Assembly: GCF_964204645.1 (NCBI RefSeq)
Contig: NC_134027.1
Coordinates: forward strand, 849,501-913,500
Length of the DNA stretch: 64,000 nt
Source of the DNA: Tubulanus polymorphus
Taxonomy: Eukaryota; Nemertea; Palaeonemertea; Tubulaniformes; Tubulanidae
Reading direction: 5' to 3'
Shown: positions 14,263-26,099 of the stretch, piece after piece
Numbering within the stretch: position 1 is the first letter of the stretch
Layout: each line of letters starts with the position of its first letter
Program-made: the position numbers and the translations under genes
The notes under the pieces: model-generated
What the model saw: the letters and a program-made list of their open reading frames with translations, nothing else
Told to the model about the DNA's origin: nothing
The model's database searches: none

Positions 14263-15314
14263 GTTTTGAACGGAACCTGCAGATTATTTTGATGCACGTT
14301 TTCTATGCCTCGAAGGCGTCGATCTTTAGTTTAGATCCTCTGTTTGTCGTGTTTAACTCGTTGACGGTCGTTGGCCTGATTAAATGTCGTCGTTCCCGTT
14401 CAGTTCGTGCGACTTTCATCTATCTGTTCACGATGGCTGTTTCTGACGGTGTCTGTGTGCTAAATAGTTTGACCGAATTTCCAGCTCACTTGACGAAATT
14501 GATATTGTATATGGTAAAAACCGACCATTGCATGATGACTTATCGAGGGCATTTTATCATGAACCGGTGCCCAATATTTCTACGAAAACTTGTATCGATT
14601 TCTCATCTAATAAATATCAACATTGATCAAGGATGCATTAGGATATTAGGAAATATTACAAAATATTTAGCGATGTGTTTCTCAAACTTGATCGTAGTTG
14701 CTATCGCTGTGGAGAGGTATGTGTCTATAGCATGGCCGTTTATTCACCGACAACATGTCACTAACAACAGAAGACGTTTGTTTGTGTTGCTGATGTTCTT
14801 TGTGAGTTGTAGTCTCAATGACGGCGGCGTTCTTGTCGTTATCAGAAATTGTGGAAATCATACAATATGCTGTCGAGATCTCTTCGCGTACGTTAGCTTG
14901 GAAAGTCAAGGAGGGCTGTACTTTTCGAGGGGACTGTTTGAATTTGTCAAGGGATTGATGCCTTGTCTTTTGGTTCTAGTTCTATCGAGTTTAACCGCCC
15001 GGATACGTAACAGAGCCACCAGAACAATCATTACAAAAAGCGCTAATAAATCTATGCTGTATATAATCGTGATATTCCTAGTCGTTGTTTTACCATACGA
15101 GTTATATTCAAGCCTTGTTACTATAATACGTGGAGCAATTAGAAATAGTGGTTTGGAAGTATTCAATCTTCTATGCGCTGTATTGCTATTTGGGCAGCGC
15201 CAATTGGTTTACCGGACTAATTTCTTGATATATTTACGTACATTACCCGTTTTTAGGGTAACGATTAGAAATATGTGTTTTAACTGTTATCAGAAAAAGA
15301 AGTATATAGAGTAA
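14259..15314 (+). CDS. Intronless class A GPCR 2
   Basis: A single frame of 351 residues; I start at ATG 14259, three bases inside the longest frame, which begins with GTG. The hydrophobic TM1 is short (FVVFNSLTVVGLIK). TM2 has the family Asp in MAVSD. TM3 ends in a clear ERY motif (residues about 152-154) followed by VSIAWP. TM4-TM6 are present. TM7 has NFLIY in place of NPxxY, followed by a short cysteine-containing basic tail. Residues between TM2 and TM3 (about 80-130) form an unusually long loop. Two partial copies of its 5' region flank it (13945-14140 and 15421-15516), so it belongs to a locally duplicating set. The ligand is unknown. The missing CWxP and weak TM1 leave open that it is degenerating. 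Confidence 0.8.
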   Translation: MGFERNLQIILMHVFYASKASIFSLDPLFVVFNSLTVVGLIKCRRSRSVRATFIYLFTMAVSDGVCVLNSLTEFPAHLTKLILYMVKTDHCMMTYRGHFIMNRCPIFLRKLVSISHLININIDQGCIRILGNITKYLAMCFSNLIVVAIAVERYVSIAWPFIHRQHVTNNRRRLFVLLMFFVSCSLNDGGVLVVIRNCGNHTICCRDLFAYVSLESQGGLYFSRGLFEFVKGLMPCLLVLVLSSLTARIRNRATRTIITKSANKSMLYIIVIFLVVVLPYELYSSLVTIIRGAIRNSGLEVFNLLCAVLLFGQRQLVYRTNFLIYLRTLPVFRVTIRNMCFNCYQKKKYIE

Positions 15315-15420
15315 GATATAATTAAGTCTCTGATGATGAGTGTGCTAAAAACATTTCTGCGCACCTAGCGGATTCTCGATTGCCAGGGGAGGATTTCCTC
15401 CGAACCGTTTTCGGAGTCAC

Positions 15421-15516
15421 CCTATCAAACAACGTCGTATCCAGTTTAGTTCCCACCACTTTCGTCTAATTTTCTCTTTTTTTATCAAATCTTTCTAATA
15501 ATTACACAAATGATTG
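15421..15516 (+). pseudogene. Second broken fragment of the GPCR 2 5' region
   Basis: About 95 bp (CTATCAAACAACGTCGTATC ... TTTCTAATAATTACACAAAT) matches 14041-14137, that is, the first-intracellular-loop part of the upstream GPCR fragment plus its non-coding continuation. It lies just after the intact gene and has no complete frame. Confidence 0.65.
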
Positions 15517-16785
15517 GATATCACTAGCGCACCCTGGTGGATCCTAGATCGCCACAGTCGCATGGCCAGCTCGCCCATCGATATTTTGGATACGAGCTGT
15601 TTTCAGAGTCATCTTTAAACCCAGCTTTCGACACAACCAACCGCAAATAAATATTAATACGATTATTGAATTGATCAACATATGATTACAGAATATTAGA
15701 TTTCGTGAATTTGCCGGCGTGTTGGGAGACGTGGAGGCCCGTTGGCAAGATTCATACGCGCACGAAAATCACTGGGGAACTTACTACAAAAATACGCGCA
15801 TAACGACACAAGTCCCGAAACAGCTTCCGTATTCTGGATTTTCTACAAAATATTCCCAAGGATGTTTCACTCGTAAACTGTTTATCAGAAACTGCACTAA
15901 AAGCATCCGTTAATTAATCATTTACATTGCAAATGTATCGTTTCAATCAGCACATTGTCAATTGTGACATAATTGCGATCTTTGATGTGCCTAAACGACT
16001 AGAGGTTAAAACTAAAAGCATTTTATTTATCTGCCACAAATCTCGTTACCTAGACAGCCTCGTGAGGGATGTTGCATTGTTGATGACCATTTTCAGTCGC
16101 AATGCGGACGACAACGTACTTTACTGAGGAACGAATGATAAATGATTGATTGAAAGGTCACGGGCGTCTATGTTGTTGGTTATTAGGATAGTAGCCAAGA
16201 AAATTGGTAATTACGGATCTTGTCGGGACAGAAATCCGCTCAAGGTTTATGGAGTTTTAGTGAAGTAATCCTTTTGGTATTTCCTGCCTCTCTAAAAGGT
16301 CAGATTATTTTGATGTTGCTTTTTGCATCAATATAAGGAAGCTGATTATAGTTGCTCTAGTCACCTTCGCTTCCAAAAATATACATAAACGCTTAATCCA
16401 GAAAAGGATGTTTTTCTTAAGTGTATCTTTGAGAACTTCCCCAATTTATTCGAATAGCTATTGGCGCTTCTCATCATAAAGCAACTATCACTTAGTCCAA
16501 CGTTCCCCGGGAACCCTCAAAATCCGATCGTGATAGTGGAGCTCTCCTAAGGTTCTGGGAACTCATTGAAAAAGAAGGGATGAAGATGTGTAAGCCAAGC
16601 TTTTAGTGAAATTACCTTTAATTAACTCATAAAAGAAACTACTTCAATGTGTAGGCAGTTCAGGGCAATTTCTGTATAAGCTTCTGAAAAAAATACAACC
16701 CGGCATTGAATGCACAAAGGGGGTTATGAAGGCAGTTTGGACATTTACCTGGTTCAATAATTCTCCAATAATAATTCAATAATAG
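15517..16785. other. Gene-free stretch
   Basis: Small frames at 15719-15913 and 15927-16127 lack splice or motif support. A copy of the CTAGCG...GTGGATCC dispersed core is at about 15525-15550. Confidence 0.45.
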
Positions 16786-16940
16786 TTGGCTCCACTCAGT
16801 TGGCCCCACTCAGTTGGCCCCACTCAGTTGGCTCCACTCAGTTGGCTCCACTCAGTTGGCTCCACTCAGTTGGCTCCACTCAGTTGGCTCCACTCAGTTG
16901 GCTCCACTCAGTTGGCCCCACTCAGTTGGCTCCACTCAGC
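16786..16940. repeat. 14-bp minisatellite, about 11 copies
   Basis: The unit GTTGGCTCCACTCA (sometimes GTTGGCCCCACTCA) is repeated without gaps. It yields artificial Pro/Leu/Ser/Trp/His frames on the plus strand. Confidence 0.9.
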
Positions 16941-17082
16941 AACGTTTCAGCTACAGACTAACCATCATCAGGCGTACTGACGTACAAAATGAAATTACAA
17001 AATATTCATACAATAATTTTAAAAAAAATGACTTGAGTGAGTGATTTAAATTGAGAATATAAATTGCATCTTTTTAAACCCT

Positions 17083-17193
17083 CAACACTCTAAGCGCCAC
17101 GCTTAGAAAGCGAAACTCTGTCCCCACCAGGGTTTGAACCCTGGCTCGACGAGACCAGTGACCGGCGCTTTTAACCACTGGACCACTGCGCTT
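17083..17193 (-). mobile_element. tRNA-derived SINE candidate
   Basis: On the minus strand a tRNA-like head has an A-box-like TGGTCCAGTGGTTA and a B-box GGTTCAAACC within a perfect T-arm hairpin (CCAGGG/CCCTGG). The acceptor stem does not close as a proper tRNA. The tail (TTTCGCTTTCTAAGCG, TGGCGCTTAGAGTGTTGA) resembles the tail of another tRNA-like element at 30862-30995, so this is better read as a SINE than as a tRNA gene. Confidence 0.55.
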
Positions 17194-18898
17194 AATAAAT
17201 TTGCTCAATACAATTCTATTCAAGAACTTTTCATATTTGGCTGAATTAATTGTGGGATTTCTCTGTCGTGATTCATCTTACACGGGAATATTTAGTCTAA
17301 TCTCATTTTGGTTCTGTTGCTTATCTATCGCATTTTGAGATCAGTGTCTTGATATTTTCAATACTACTTTTGAACTGTGCATCAGGCCTGTGAATCTCAA
17401 GGTCCCGTGATGATTTGTGTCCTACTCGTTTTGATTGACTATCAGCGGGTAACCGCTTATAAATCCTGCACCAGACGTAAGATATAGACAGATAACTGTG
17501 GTGAAAGATAGTTCATCACTGCGGGTAACTGCAACGTACTAGATTCCACTCTGGGAGTAATACCATGCGACAGGGACTAACAACCGGACTAACTTGATTA
17601 GTTAGGCGCATTAATCACTGTTTTTCTTATCTAGAGATTGATCCGACTGGCGTCAGAGGCAAAGCGTTCCCTATAGACAGGCCACTCTTATCCTGATAGG
17701 ACAAGATATTCAGGATTGGACCTTTGAACGATGTTGTCGCATTCTTGATGAATTGATACTTATATAAAACCGATTTAGTATACAAATTGATTTTCAACCA
17801 TCTACTAGTAACGAGGGTCTTATTGCGCTGCTATATACAAACAACAGAATGCCTCGAAATTAACATTACAGTTGAAACACGCTGAGCACTGTCGAAGTCG
17901 TCATTATGTTGACGATTATCCAAATGACGACTTAAACTTTGTAAATTGAATTAGAAATACGAATTAGGAATATATAAGATAGCGATGACTTGAGACTGTG
18001 AGATGACGACTTACGGAGTGAAATGAATTAAAAACGTGTACAAATTGAGACAAAGAGACGAGTTCAGTGATGTGTCAAATGATACAAAATGACTACGTAT
18101 GATATAATTTGACCTTATCTCATGGGAGTATCTCAAAATGTTATGAGACAGCATCTTAATATCAATACACTCAATTTCATGGGCAGCATCTCAATTTCTT
18201 GCGTGGCATCTTAAACATCGTGATACACTTTCTCAATTCCACGGGCATTATCTCAAATATCACGAAGAATCAAAAATCTCGAAATTACATCGAGAAAGTA
18301 TCTAGAAACTTCACCGGCTCTGATGGAGAATTTCGCGAATATCGCAATCGCTTGAATGATACTGTGGCACGTGAGGATTGGTAGTATAATTGTTCTCTGT
18401 TGTTGTCGTAAAGATTCCGCACAAATTGTGAAAACTGACGACGCGACGGCGACTAATTCGATTTGAGAAAGTAATTTAGCTTTGGAAATCCGATCGAATA
18501 ACGTAACGGTTTGTAAATCAGTTATATTGAATTCTACGTGGCGAATCACAGGAAAATGAAGTCATCATCAGACTTCTAGTCAACGAGGAATCGAGAATCG
18601 AGAATCAGTAATCTGTGTAGTTCTACCGTATTGACTATCGAGACAGATTATTGCAGAAATTGCTTTGAAATTTACTTTATCAATTCTCAAAGCCCAGTTG
18701 CGCTGTAATGGCTTCGATTTAAGACTAGTCTGAAGAATCTAGTTCTGTATAAGGCCCGAAAACCTGAGGTATATTATTAAAGACCAATTTTGAATCTAAG
18801 TAATGGCTGTGCTGAACTCGGCTTGTTGATACAGGGAACCATGGATGATACTGCTGAAAATATTGTATATATTTTAAAAATCATAAAAAATAAATTCG
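17194..18898. other. Gene-free stretch
   Basis: No gene seen. Between about 18115 and 18260 phrases of the type 'TCTCAATTTCATGGGCAGCA' recur in degenerate form every 35-45 bp. Diverged copies of the dispersed CAACTTAAGACCAGTCTAG repeat lie near 18720-18785. Confidence 0.45.
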
Positions 18899-18970
18899 TG
18901 CGTTCGCCGGGAATCGAACCCGGATCCATTGCTTGGAAGGCAACGATGCTAACCTTTACACCACGAACGC
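18899..18970 (-). tRNA. tRNA-Gly (anticodon UCC)
   Basis: A 72-nt cloverleaf. The acceptor stem GCGTTCG pairs with CGAACGC, with A as discriminator. The D-arm contains TGGTGTAAAGGTTAGCA (A box). The anticodon loop CCTTCCAAG carries TCC. The T-arm CCGGG-TTCGATT-CCCGG is the B box. A trailer of CGAATTTATTTTTT gives a Pol III T-run terminator. The body is identical to the tRNA-Gly at 31884-31955. Confidence 0.97.
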
Positions 18971-20039
18971 CGATTGTTTCTACTTCTCGCACTTAGTAAC
19001 ATATATTCAAAAAGAATTGTATGTAAATCGAACGCATATGTTACTATGGCAATTCGATAAATGTGTTACATTTTGCCGTGATGACTGATCATAGAAGAAT
19101 ACAATCTTTTAGATCACAAATTCTAGAAAGTCATTCGTGAAGAACTTTAAGTGTCTCATGTTAGTAGTACCACACTGTTCAGGACACACTGATCACAGAG
19201 CGACTGAGTGACTGTGGGGATACAACCACTAACTAGGGACCGGGTGAAGACAATAACAGAACAGGTGGCAATGTTTCACTTTCACCCCGAGTCAGTATTT
19301 CGTACTATATTACAATGCTATAACAATATTTACTCGGAAAAAACATTCCGAGTTTAAGGTTCATGTCTATCAAAGAAAGGTTCGATCTCCCCACCTTCCG
19401 CGAGAGAACACTCAACCGTAACTCAGACATGACTTGCGGACTTCAGACGGAAATCAGACAAAAACTAAATCTTTTTCTGACATCGTGGCAAATTTTGCCT
19501 GTCCTAGTTTGTCTGAGTCAGCGGCGATGTGTTTACTGTAGCTGATTTCGTGTGACACGGAATCCAGAAATCACCACCTTAGGATATGTCGCACACCTTT
19601 ACGTACATCTTTTTCTGACGGGAAATTTTTCCCCGAATGTGACATAAACCAATTTGATAGAATATCATGCCGAGAGTCGATCATTTTTATTTCGGAGTCG
19701 CGCGTCGAGCCGTGCCTAAAGGTAACGCATTACTGAACATATTTAAGACACTGTATAGAAACGAGAAAAACTGAGTTTTCAAATTAGATTACCCCCTATC
19801 TTACAGCCGCCTGTCTGAGCTGATAAACGTCATTTCAGCTCACGTCGTTTTCAGCAAATAATCGTTTTTTCCTCTGATCAGCAACGCGATGGAAACTGTT
19901 CTTTTTAACGAGCATTTTATGCGCCAAAAAGGATATCATTTTAGGTATAATGTCAAAACCAATTTACGTTACAGTATATAATATCATCACAGCTAACTTA
20001 AAGAGTTTTACAAAACTGCGGAAGAATTATTTGATTTTG
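18971..20039. other. Gene-free stretch
   Basis: No gene, array or RNA recognised. Small frames (for example 19363-19545) have no supporting features. Confidence 0.45.
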
Positions 20040-20340
20040 ATTCTGAACCCAGTGCCACAAAATGTGTACTGTAAGCCTAGGTCTAATTTGATTCTGAATC
20101 CAGTTCCACAGTTGTGTGGGTTTAATTTGACTCTAGAACCCAGTTCCACAGTTGTATAGATTTAATTTGACTCTAGAACCCAGTTCCACGCAGTTGTGTG
20201 GGTTTAATTTGACTCTAGAACCCAGTTCCACAGTTGTGTGGGTTTAATGTGACTCTGAACCCAGTTCCACAGTTGTGTGGGTTTTATTTTACTCCAGATC
20301 CAGTTCCACAGTTGGAGTTTAATCTGACTCTGGATCTAGA
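20040..20340. repeat. Short tandem array of the AACCCAGTTCCACAGTTG module
   Basis: About six degenerate copies, roughly 40-55 bp apart, of TTTGACTCTAGAACCCAGTT followed by CCACAGTTGTGTGGGTTTAA. The module is the terminal sequence of the dispersed MITE-like family seen at 54695-54805, here multiplied in tandem. Confidence 0.75.
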
Positions 20341-21093
20341 GGTTTCATTTAAAGCTCTTGAATCTGAACCCTTTATGGTTACGGGATTGGTCCGCGAGAT
20401 TCTAATCTCAACAGTCTTCGTTGTGACGTGTTTAGAATCAAACTCATCATTAAGCCGTTAAAAATTAATCTATCTTTTTGCCCGGGTGTCCAATCGCATT
20501 AGAATCTAAATCCGCGCAATCTGAGCGCACTGTACCGCGCGAGAAAAAAAATCTGAAATACATCGAAACACTACAAGTTACGGGACATTAAAAATCGGTA
20601 AACAAACTCATAGTTCAAAGAGAGATATCCAACTGGTGAATCCGACTTCACCGCCGGGAAATTAAATCCTGACTTTTTACTTATAAAGTCGCAGAACTAC
20701 GTGAGAACCATCTCGTTAATATAATTTGATTGCGAGTTCGGATCTGGTCGGAACATGAAAAATAATCAGTCAAAGTGATGTGTTTTCGTTTATCCGTGGC
20801 ACGTATCACGAGAGACTCGATGAGTGAGGCTTCATTGGGTCTCATGAAAGGGATATATTTTGGTGATGGCTGTTTTAGTTGATGGACGACGGGGGAGCTA
20901 ATGGCATCGCGGAATGGATTTGTGATGTACGCGACAATCTGTCGTGTTTTCTTAAGTAGATCGTGTCGCGCACGTGTAACTCAGGGTGGGCGTCTAGTGG
21001 AAAGCGAGGATCCACTAGGGGCGCTATAGTCTAGTCTGCCTCGAAGTGCGGTTTCTGGTGGCCTAGCAGCAGAGATCGCGTAGTCATCATAGG
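20341..21093. other. Gene-free stretch
   Basis: No gene seen. A copy of the GGATCCACTAGGGGCGC dispersed core is near 21009. Confidence 0.45.
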
Positions 21094-21187
21094 ATCAGTT
21101 CCACCAAACGGTTTAACTCTTAAATCGATTCATTATCCATATCTTCAATCGATTTAGGCCTTCATCCTTTTTGTGAAATTGAGCCCT
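21094..21187. mobile_element. MITE-like element (CCCAGTTTCAC family), diverged copy
   Basis: The left part (CAGTTCCACCAAACGGTTTA then ACTCTTAAATCGAT) and the right part (ATCGATTTAGG ... TTTTTGTGAAATTGAGCCCT) are inverted relatives. They match the better-preserved copy at 44439-44551. Confidence 0.6.
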
Positions 21188-22351
21188 ATTGCTGATTGTG
21201 TTGTCGCTGTGGCAATCGTTGATCCGCTAGGGGGCGTTAGAGACTGTTGGCTATGGCAATCCTATTCACTTGGGGGCGCCAGTATGAAGCCAGTCCCTGC
21301 ACGATACTGTTCCCCCAAATCTAATATATATTTTGCGTTTGACGTCATTATCCTAAACAGATGGCATTTGATAATATCAAAGCGTGTTCAGACCAGAGAC
21401 AAATTGCTCCCAGGAGTGCGCAGCTTAGTGTTCTCCATGCTACTGAATTTTGAAATTCTCCCAGGATTCCTGGATCCAGACAATACGTGTCCAACATATC
21501 ATAGGTGTCCAGCCAATAGTTTTTAATGCACTGATGGATCGTTTTTAACATTGAGTTATTGTCCCCTAAAGTGAGGGTAATTTCGACAACGAGTCCCAGC
21601 GTTAACGAGCGGAATCTAAAAAGAATTCACGAAAAAACGTGAGCGCTCGTTATTGGACGCTTTACATACAGACTATTTTTAGCTGCGGCTACAAATGATG
21701 CTCTAAGACGAATAGATAGGCATTTAAACCGCAAAATAGTCATACCGCGCCAGCTATGCCGTGTGTCCGATGCAGCCATCCGGGAATTAGGGAATACCGG
21801 TTGTGATGCAGTAAAGGCAGATGGTGGTGGATTTAACTAGTTTTAGGAGCAGTCCCGCGAACTGCCTCGCTTTATGATGCTATTATATGTAAACATACAC
21901 GCACACACTATTCCCTTATCAATAGGAAGGGAAATATCTTATGTCTGAAGAAATGTCGTAAATGCGGATTTATGTCGATGCGGCGGCTTTAAGATTCATC
22001 CCTGTACAATCAACCCAAGCGGTTCTGTTTTTACATATGAAACGCTCAAACCTGAATAGAATCCGGATTCGATGAAGATCAGTATTTAAACAGTTGAACG
22101 CGTTTTAATTTGAAATAAATCAACCTTCTATTTTTCATGTCATTTGAAGTCGGGAGTTAATATTGCTTTTTGTTTCATTCGATAGATCGCTATGCATTGC
22201 TTAAATATGAAATTATAAGGCCCAGTCCGGTCACAAATCAATTAAAATCTGATTCGAAAAATCAGCGGCCACACGTACGAGTCACCGAAGCCTGACTGGT
22301 CACCCCACTTGACCACTATTGACCACATCTGACAAGTGAACATTTTTCGTC

Positions 22352-22425
22352 TGTACCTGTGGCGTAGGTTGTTGAAACGCTGGATTTACTGTCAGAGTTC
22401 CGGTGTTCGATTCCCGATTAGGAGT
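22352..22425 (+). mobile_element. tRNA-like sequence, possible SINE head
   Basis: An A-box-like TGGCGTAGGTTG is followed about 35 bp on by a B-box GGTGTTCGATTCCC. The T-arm does not pair and no acceptor stem closes, so it is a tRNA-derived relic rather than a gene. Confidence 0.35.
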
Positions 22426-23394
22426 GTAACTGGGCTTGTCGATAAGTCGATTCTCTGTTCATTCAACATTACCATAAACATTCCTTTTTGGTTGACGGAA
22501 AAATACGTATTCATATTTTTTGGAGAAAACTTTACTTTAAAACAAACGTCCTAGCGTCCTAACAAACATCCTAGCTTCGGGCTCTACAGGAGAAAGGGTG
22601 AAATGTTTTTGACAACAGTCTTAGGTATCACAGAACTACAAGAAAGCCATTCGTCAGATGAATTCAATTTTCCCTTATTTGATTTTTCCTATCTTTCCTC
22701 CAAAAAGTCCTAAGTATGGCCCCCAAGTCAGATTTAGCGTCGAAGCTAGAAAATGGCAACTTAATGAATGCACTTTGCTGTGCGGATTATTAGCTTTGAC
22801 AGTGTATTACAGATGGGTAAATAGAATAGATGAAACAGGATGTTCTGTTCTGTGCGGACGCGCGGCGATATCACATATAAATCAATTATAAGTTTACACT
22901 CGGCGAGAACTAAACGCAAAAAAATGTGCCAGTTAATGCGTGACAAGACTACATTGACGAATTGTGATAGACCTGCTACGCGTGTACTACTGTAACCGCT
23001 CTGAATTTACGAGAGAATCAATACAGAGGTTGATAAAGGTAAATCCTATCGGCGGAATTCCTTGATTCCTTGAGGATTTACAGAGGTCACTCCTTACACC
23101 TTCAAGGCGTTGTGATGGCTCTTGACTGGAGAGTCATGATTGCGCAAATGAGTTCTGAAATGTCCAGGAATCAATGTCTACATTGTGGACTTGTAGATGG
23201 TGATGGTGATGCTAACAAAGTACAATAGAAGAACTAAATGAAGGCGATAAATTATCTCCAAAGTAGTTCTTGCGGGTGTCAAACGCAAAGCCTAGCACTG
23301 TCACTTAATGCAGGACCCGGTTCTCTTGATTAGATCTGAGTTAGTTTCTAACCAAGAGTCAGAAACTAACTCTAGCTGCGTTGGTACACTAGGA

Positions 23395-23585
23395 CTGAGT
23401 AAGCTGACTGAGTTCCACAGTTCTGATTCAGAGTTAAAAGTTAATCTAGAACTGTGGAGCTGGGTCCAGGACCTAGTTCCACAATTCTGATTTAAGATTC
23501 GACTGAAAATGAACTAATTCTAACTTGGAGTTGACTCTAACTCACAACTGTGGAACTGGGTCCAGTTACTGGGAACTGGGTTCAT
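23395..23585. mobile_element. MITE-like element cluster (CAGTTCCACAGTTGTGAG family)
   Basis: Facing motifs such as GAGTTCCACAGTTCTGA and TCTAGAACTGTGGAGCTGGG, then CTAGTTCCACAATTCTGA and ACTCACAACTGTGGAACTGG, form two adjacent inverted pairs of the family best seen at 54695-54805. Confidence 0.6.
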
Positions 23586-24978
23586 TAAACAGTACGAGTT
23601 ATAATTGGAACATATTTCTACAGAGTTCCACATGAGCCTCGGTCATCTTATCTCATATATGATACTACCACTTTAGGTCCCTTTGCTTCACCATTAGGAA
23701 AAATTCTCTTGTTTTATTTTTTGTTTTGTTTTGTCATTAGCATCATGGTTCTGTTCTTGTAGCCGGCATCCTAGGGATCTATCCTAAAAAAATTTCCCCG
23801 TTCTGTCACTTGCGGCAACGAGGGTCATTTATTTACAGCATTCGATGATTAGTTTTTGACGCTTGGTCTGTGTCGGTATGCCGTGTAGCTGTGAACTGTT
23901 CCAGACATACTCTCTGTGTCCGATACATGTTGGTATTCCCAGGACATCGTCACTTTTCACACGATAATCAGAAGAAGTGCTAAAAATGTCTACCACACCT
24001 GACCGGTTGCGTGAAAGGTCTCTGAGATCCAAAGTCATATGAAGGTTAAGGAATCTTAGACCCTGAATCCCTAGGGGACTTCTTTCCTTGTCTGGACGGT
24101 GTCTCCTAATGGGTAGGAGACCACTATCCCAGTTTGGATGGTGTCCCCCTTTATACGATGACCACTTGTTAGAATTGATGGCTGTGAATCTCGAGTCACC
24201 GTTTCTCCCAGAACAAGAAAAAATATGCTTTCCCTCAAAAATGAGCAAAACAAATTACTTCTCAAAATGTACCGTTCGTCAGACGCTAGCCTAGACTAAA
24301 AAACCCATAAATACAGAAAGAACAGTATCAGTGATGATCATTATAGAAAATCAACAAACAACACAATGAGTGTTTCGTTGCTACTTGACTCTCCTGCGGA
24401 TATTCTGAACCATCCGTCGCCAACAACTTCCTCCTCACTCGACCCCTTTCACGAGCGCCGTTTGTAATACGAAACAAAACTGTTCATGTTACATACATCA
24501 TTAGAAACTTCGTGTTCTTCATCGGCATCGGCATCTATATCTGGACAGTCTCAAAGATAGACCGACCAGACGTAAATTATCATATTAACAACAAGAACTA
24601 AGTCTATCCAAAAGTACTTTCTACTTCACCGCTGTTCATTATGAACTTAGTGGTCGGATCCTGCATATCATTGTTTTTCTTTTGCTACTTTGAATAATGT
24701 CTTGCAGTCTGGCTATCCTTGCTTGCCGGGGTATATTTGCCCCTCCCCTGCGAAGCTTCAATATCAATAGATGAATTCTGTCCTGTATTCCTGGCAGATG
24801 TGTCTGAAGGGACACGCACCAATCATGAACACACACAAATCAAATAAATCAACCAATCAAATGAGGGGGACAAGATCAAACAGCTAAAACCTGACGAAGA
24901 TGGCTGTTTCATACATCCATTTTATCTTAGAAAGTCTCGCTTAAAATATTGATATTTTCTTGGTATTTTCTATTGTAG

Positions 24979-26099
24979 TTACCTTTGCCCAGGATAGCTG
25001 TGATTTTGAACAGGCTATGAGACGATATGACGAATGTTTGGAGCCGCTAACTCAAACTATCGTCAGTGAAGTATTACCGGGAGAACTGACTTTAGGAAAA
25101 TTCAAACAGTTTTGCGTAAAGTAAGTCTAGACTAGCACACTGGCGCCCCTAGCGGATCCCCGATTGCCACAGCAAGCGTTGCTAGTTCAATATTATGCCT
25201 TTTAAACTGACTTAGCAATGGTGCACCTTGTGGATAAGAAAATCGATGTTGAACTGTTGAAATATTTAATTTGTAGAAGTTACAACGAGCAGGCTATTGG
25301 CTGCGTGAATACTGAGATTGGTCGGTGTAAACAACACAGAAGGCATGGTAATGACCTCCGGCAAACAATGCGAGCTGTTAAAAAGGTTTGCTCACTCCTC
25401 CCATTTTTCTGGCAAGGTAAAAAATGAATTTTATTCTTAATCTCATCCGTTCCTCTTTCCGTGGTCCGTTCGTTATTCCGCGTCGGGTCATGTCAATTCG
25501 GGTATTTGCAGAATACGAAGCGAAGAAAACGTGTATGAAAAACAACGATGCCGCAACAACTGCTTGTTTAAACAATTACAAAACAGTCATCGAGAATGCA
25601 AACCCAAATACAAACACTGACGAATGCGGGTAAGTAAATGTGTGGTAAATCCAGTGTTGATGTCCAAATCGATGCTTGCTCACTGATCACTCTTGCCACA
25701 AGTAAAATCCTCTATTGCCACAGTAGTCGTCGACGTCCTACTACACACTAGCGCACCACAGTAGCATTCGATCTCCAGAACAATGGGAAGTTTCTCTCAT
25801 CGCCCGATAGGGACCGTGGAAATGTTTAAACATTGATTTTCTATTTCAGACCGGTTAAGAATATGTTTAACTGCGTGAAGACGGCTCTGACTCCTTGCGG
25901 AAACACGATCATAACATTCCAACAGCGCATGATCACACTGTTAGCCATCACTGACGTCATGCTGTGCCCGGTCCAGTACGTGAAAATTGATGCAAAAAAA
26001 CATAAAAATAACACCAATAGTCTTCATCCGACGTCAATATTAGGATATTTCATAAATATTTTTATCGTTTTAATAGTCATACGAAACGGTATGATCTAA
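24979..26099 (+). CDS. Cysteine-rich secreted or membrane-anchored protein (DUF19-like pattern)
   Basis: Four exons chain in phase: 24979-25120, 25277-25416, 25512-25629 and 25850-26099 (TAA). Donors GTAAGT, GTAAAA and GTAAGT and acceptors after TTGTAG, TTGCAG and TTTCAG are all canonical. With the candidate signal exon at 2737-2797 the product would be 236 residues. About a dozen Cys are spread as short helical blocks (CDFEQAMRRYDECL; GCVNTEIGRC; TCMKN..ATTACLNNY; MFNCVKTALTPCG). This spacing recalls the extracellular DUF19/T20D4.11-like domain, but the family call is tentative. The last ~20 residues are hydrophobic (ILGYFINIFIVLIVI) after an Asn/Ser-rich linker, as in a GPI-anchor signal or C-terminal membrane anchor. 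Function unknown. Confidence 0.7.

Larger units (their letters stand above)
21188..24978. other. Gene-free stretch with dispersed elements
   Basis: No exon could be supported. The longest frames (23829-24248 minus, 21173-21526 plus) show no motif, hydrophobic pattern or splice linkage. It contains the tRNA-like sequence at 22352-22425 and inverted-repeat elements near 23395-23585. If the exon at 2737 belongs to the 24979 exon, this is intron. Confidence 0.45.

Noticed and set aside
16786-17044. Pro-Leu-Ser-Trp repeat frames
   Set aside because: Artefact of the 14-bp minisatellite.
17101-17193. Functional tRNA gene
   Set aside because: Good A and B boxes, but the acceptor stem does not pair and the tail matches a second tRNA-like element, so SINE is the better reading.
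23829-24265. Two overlapping minus-strand frames of 139 and 64 codons
   Set aside because: Compositionally unconvincing, no domain features and no splice linkage.
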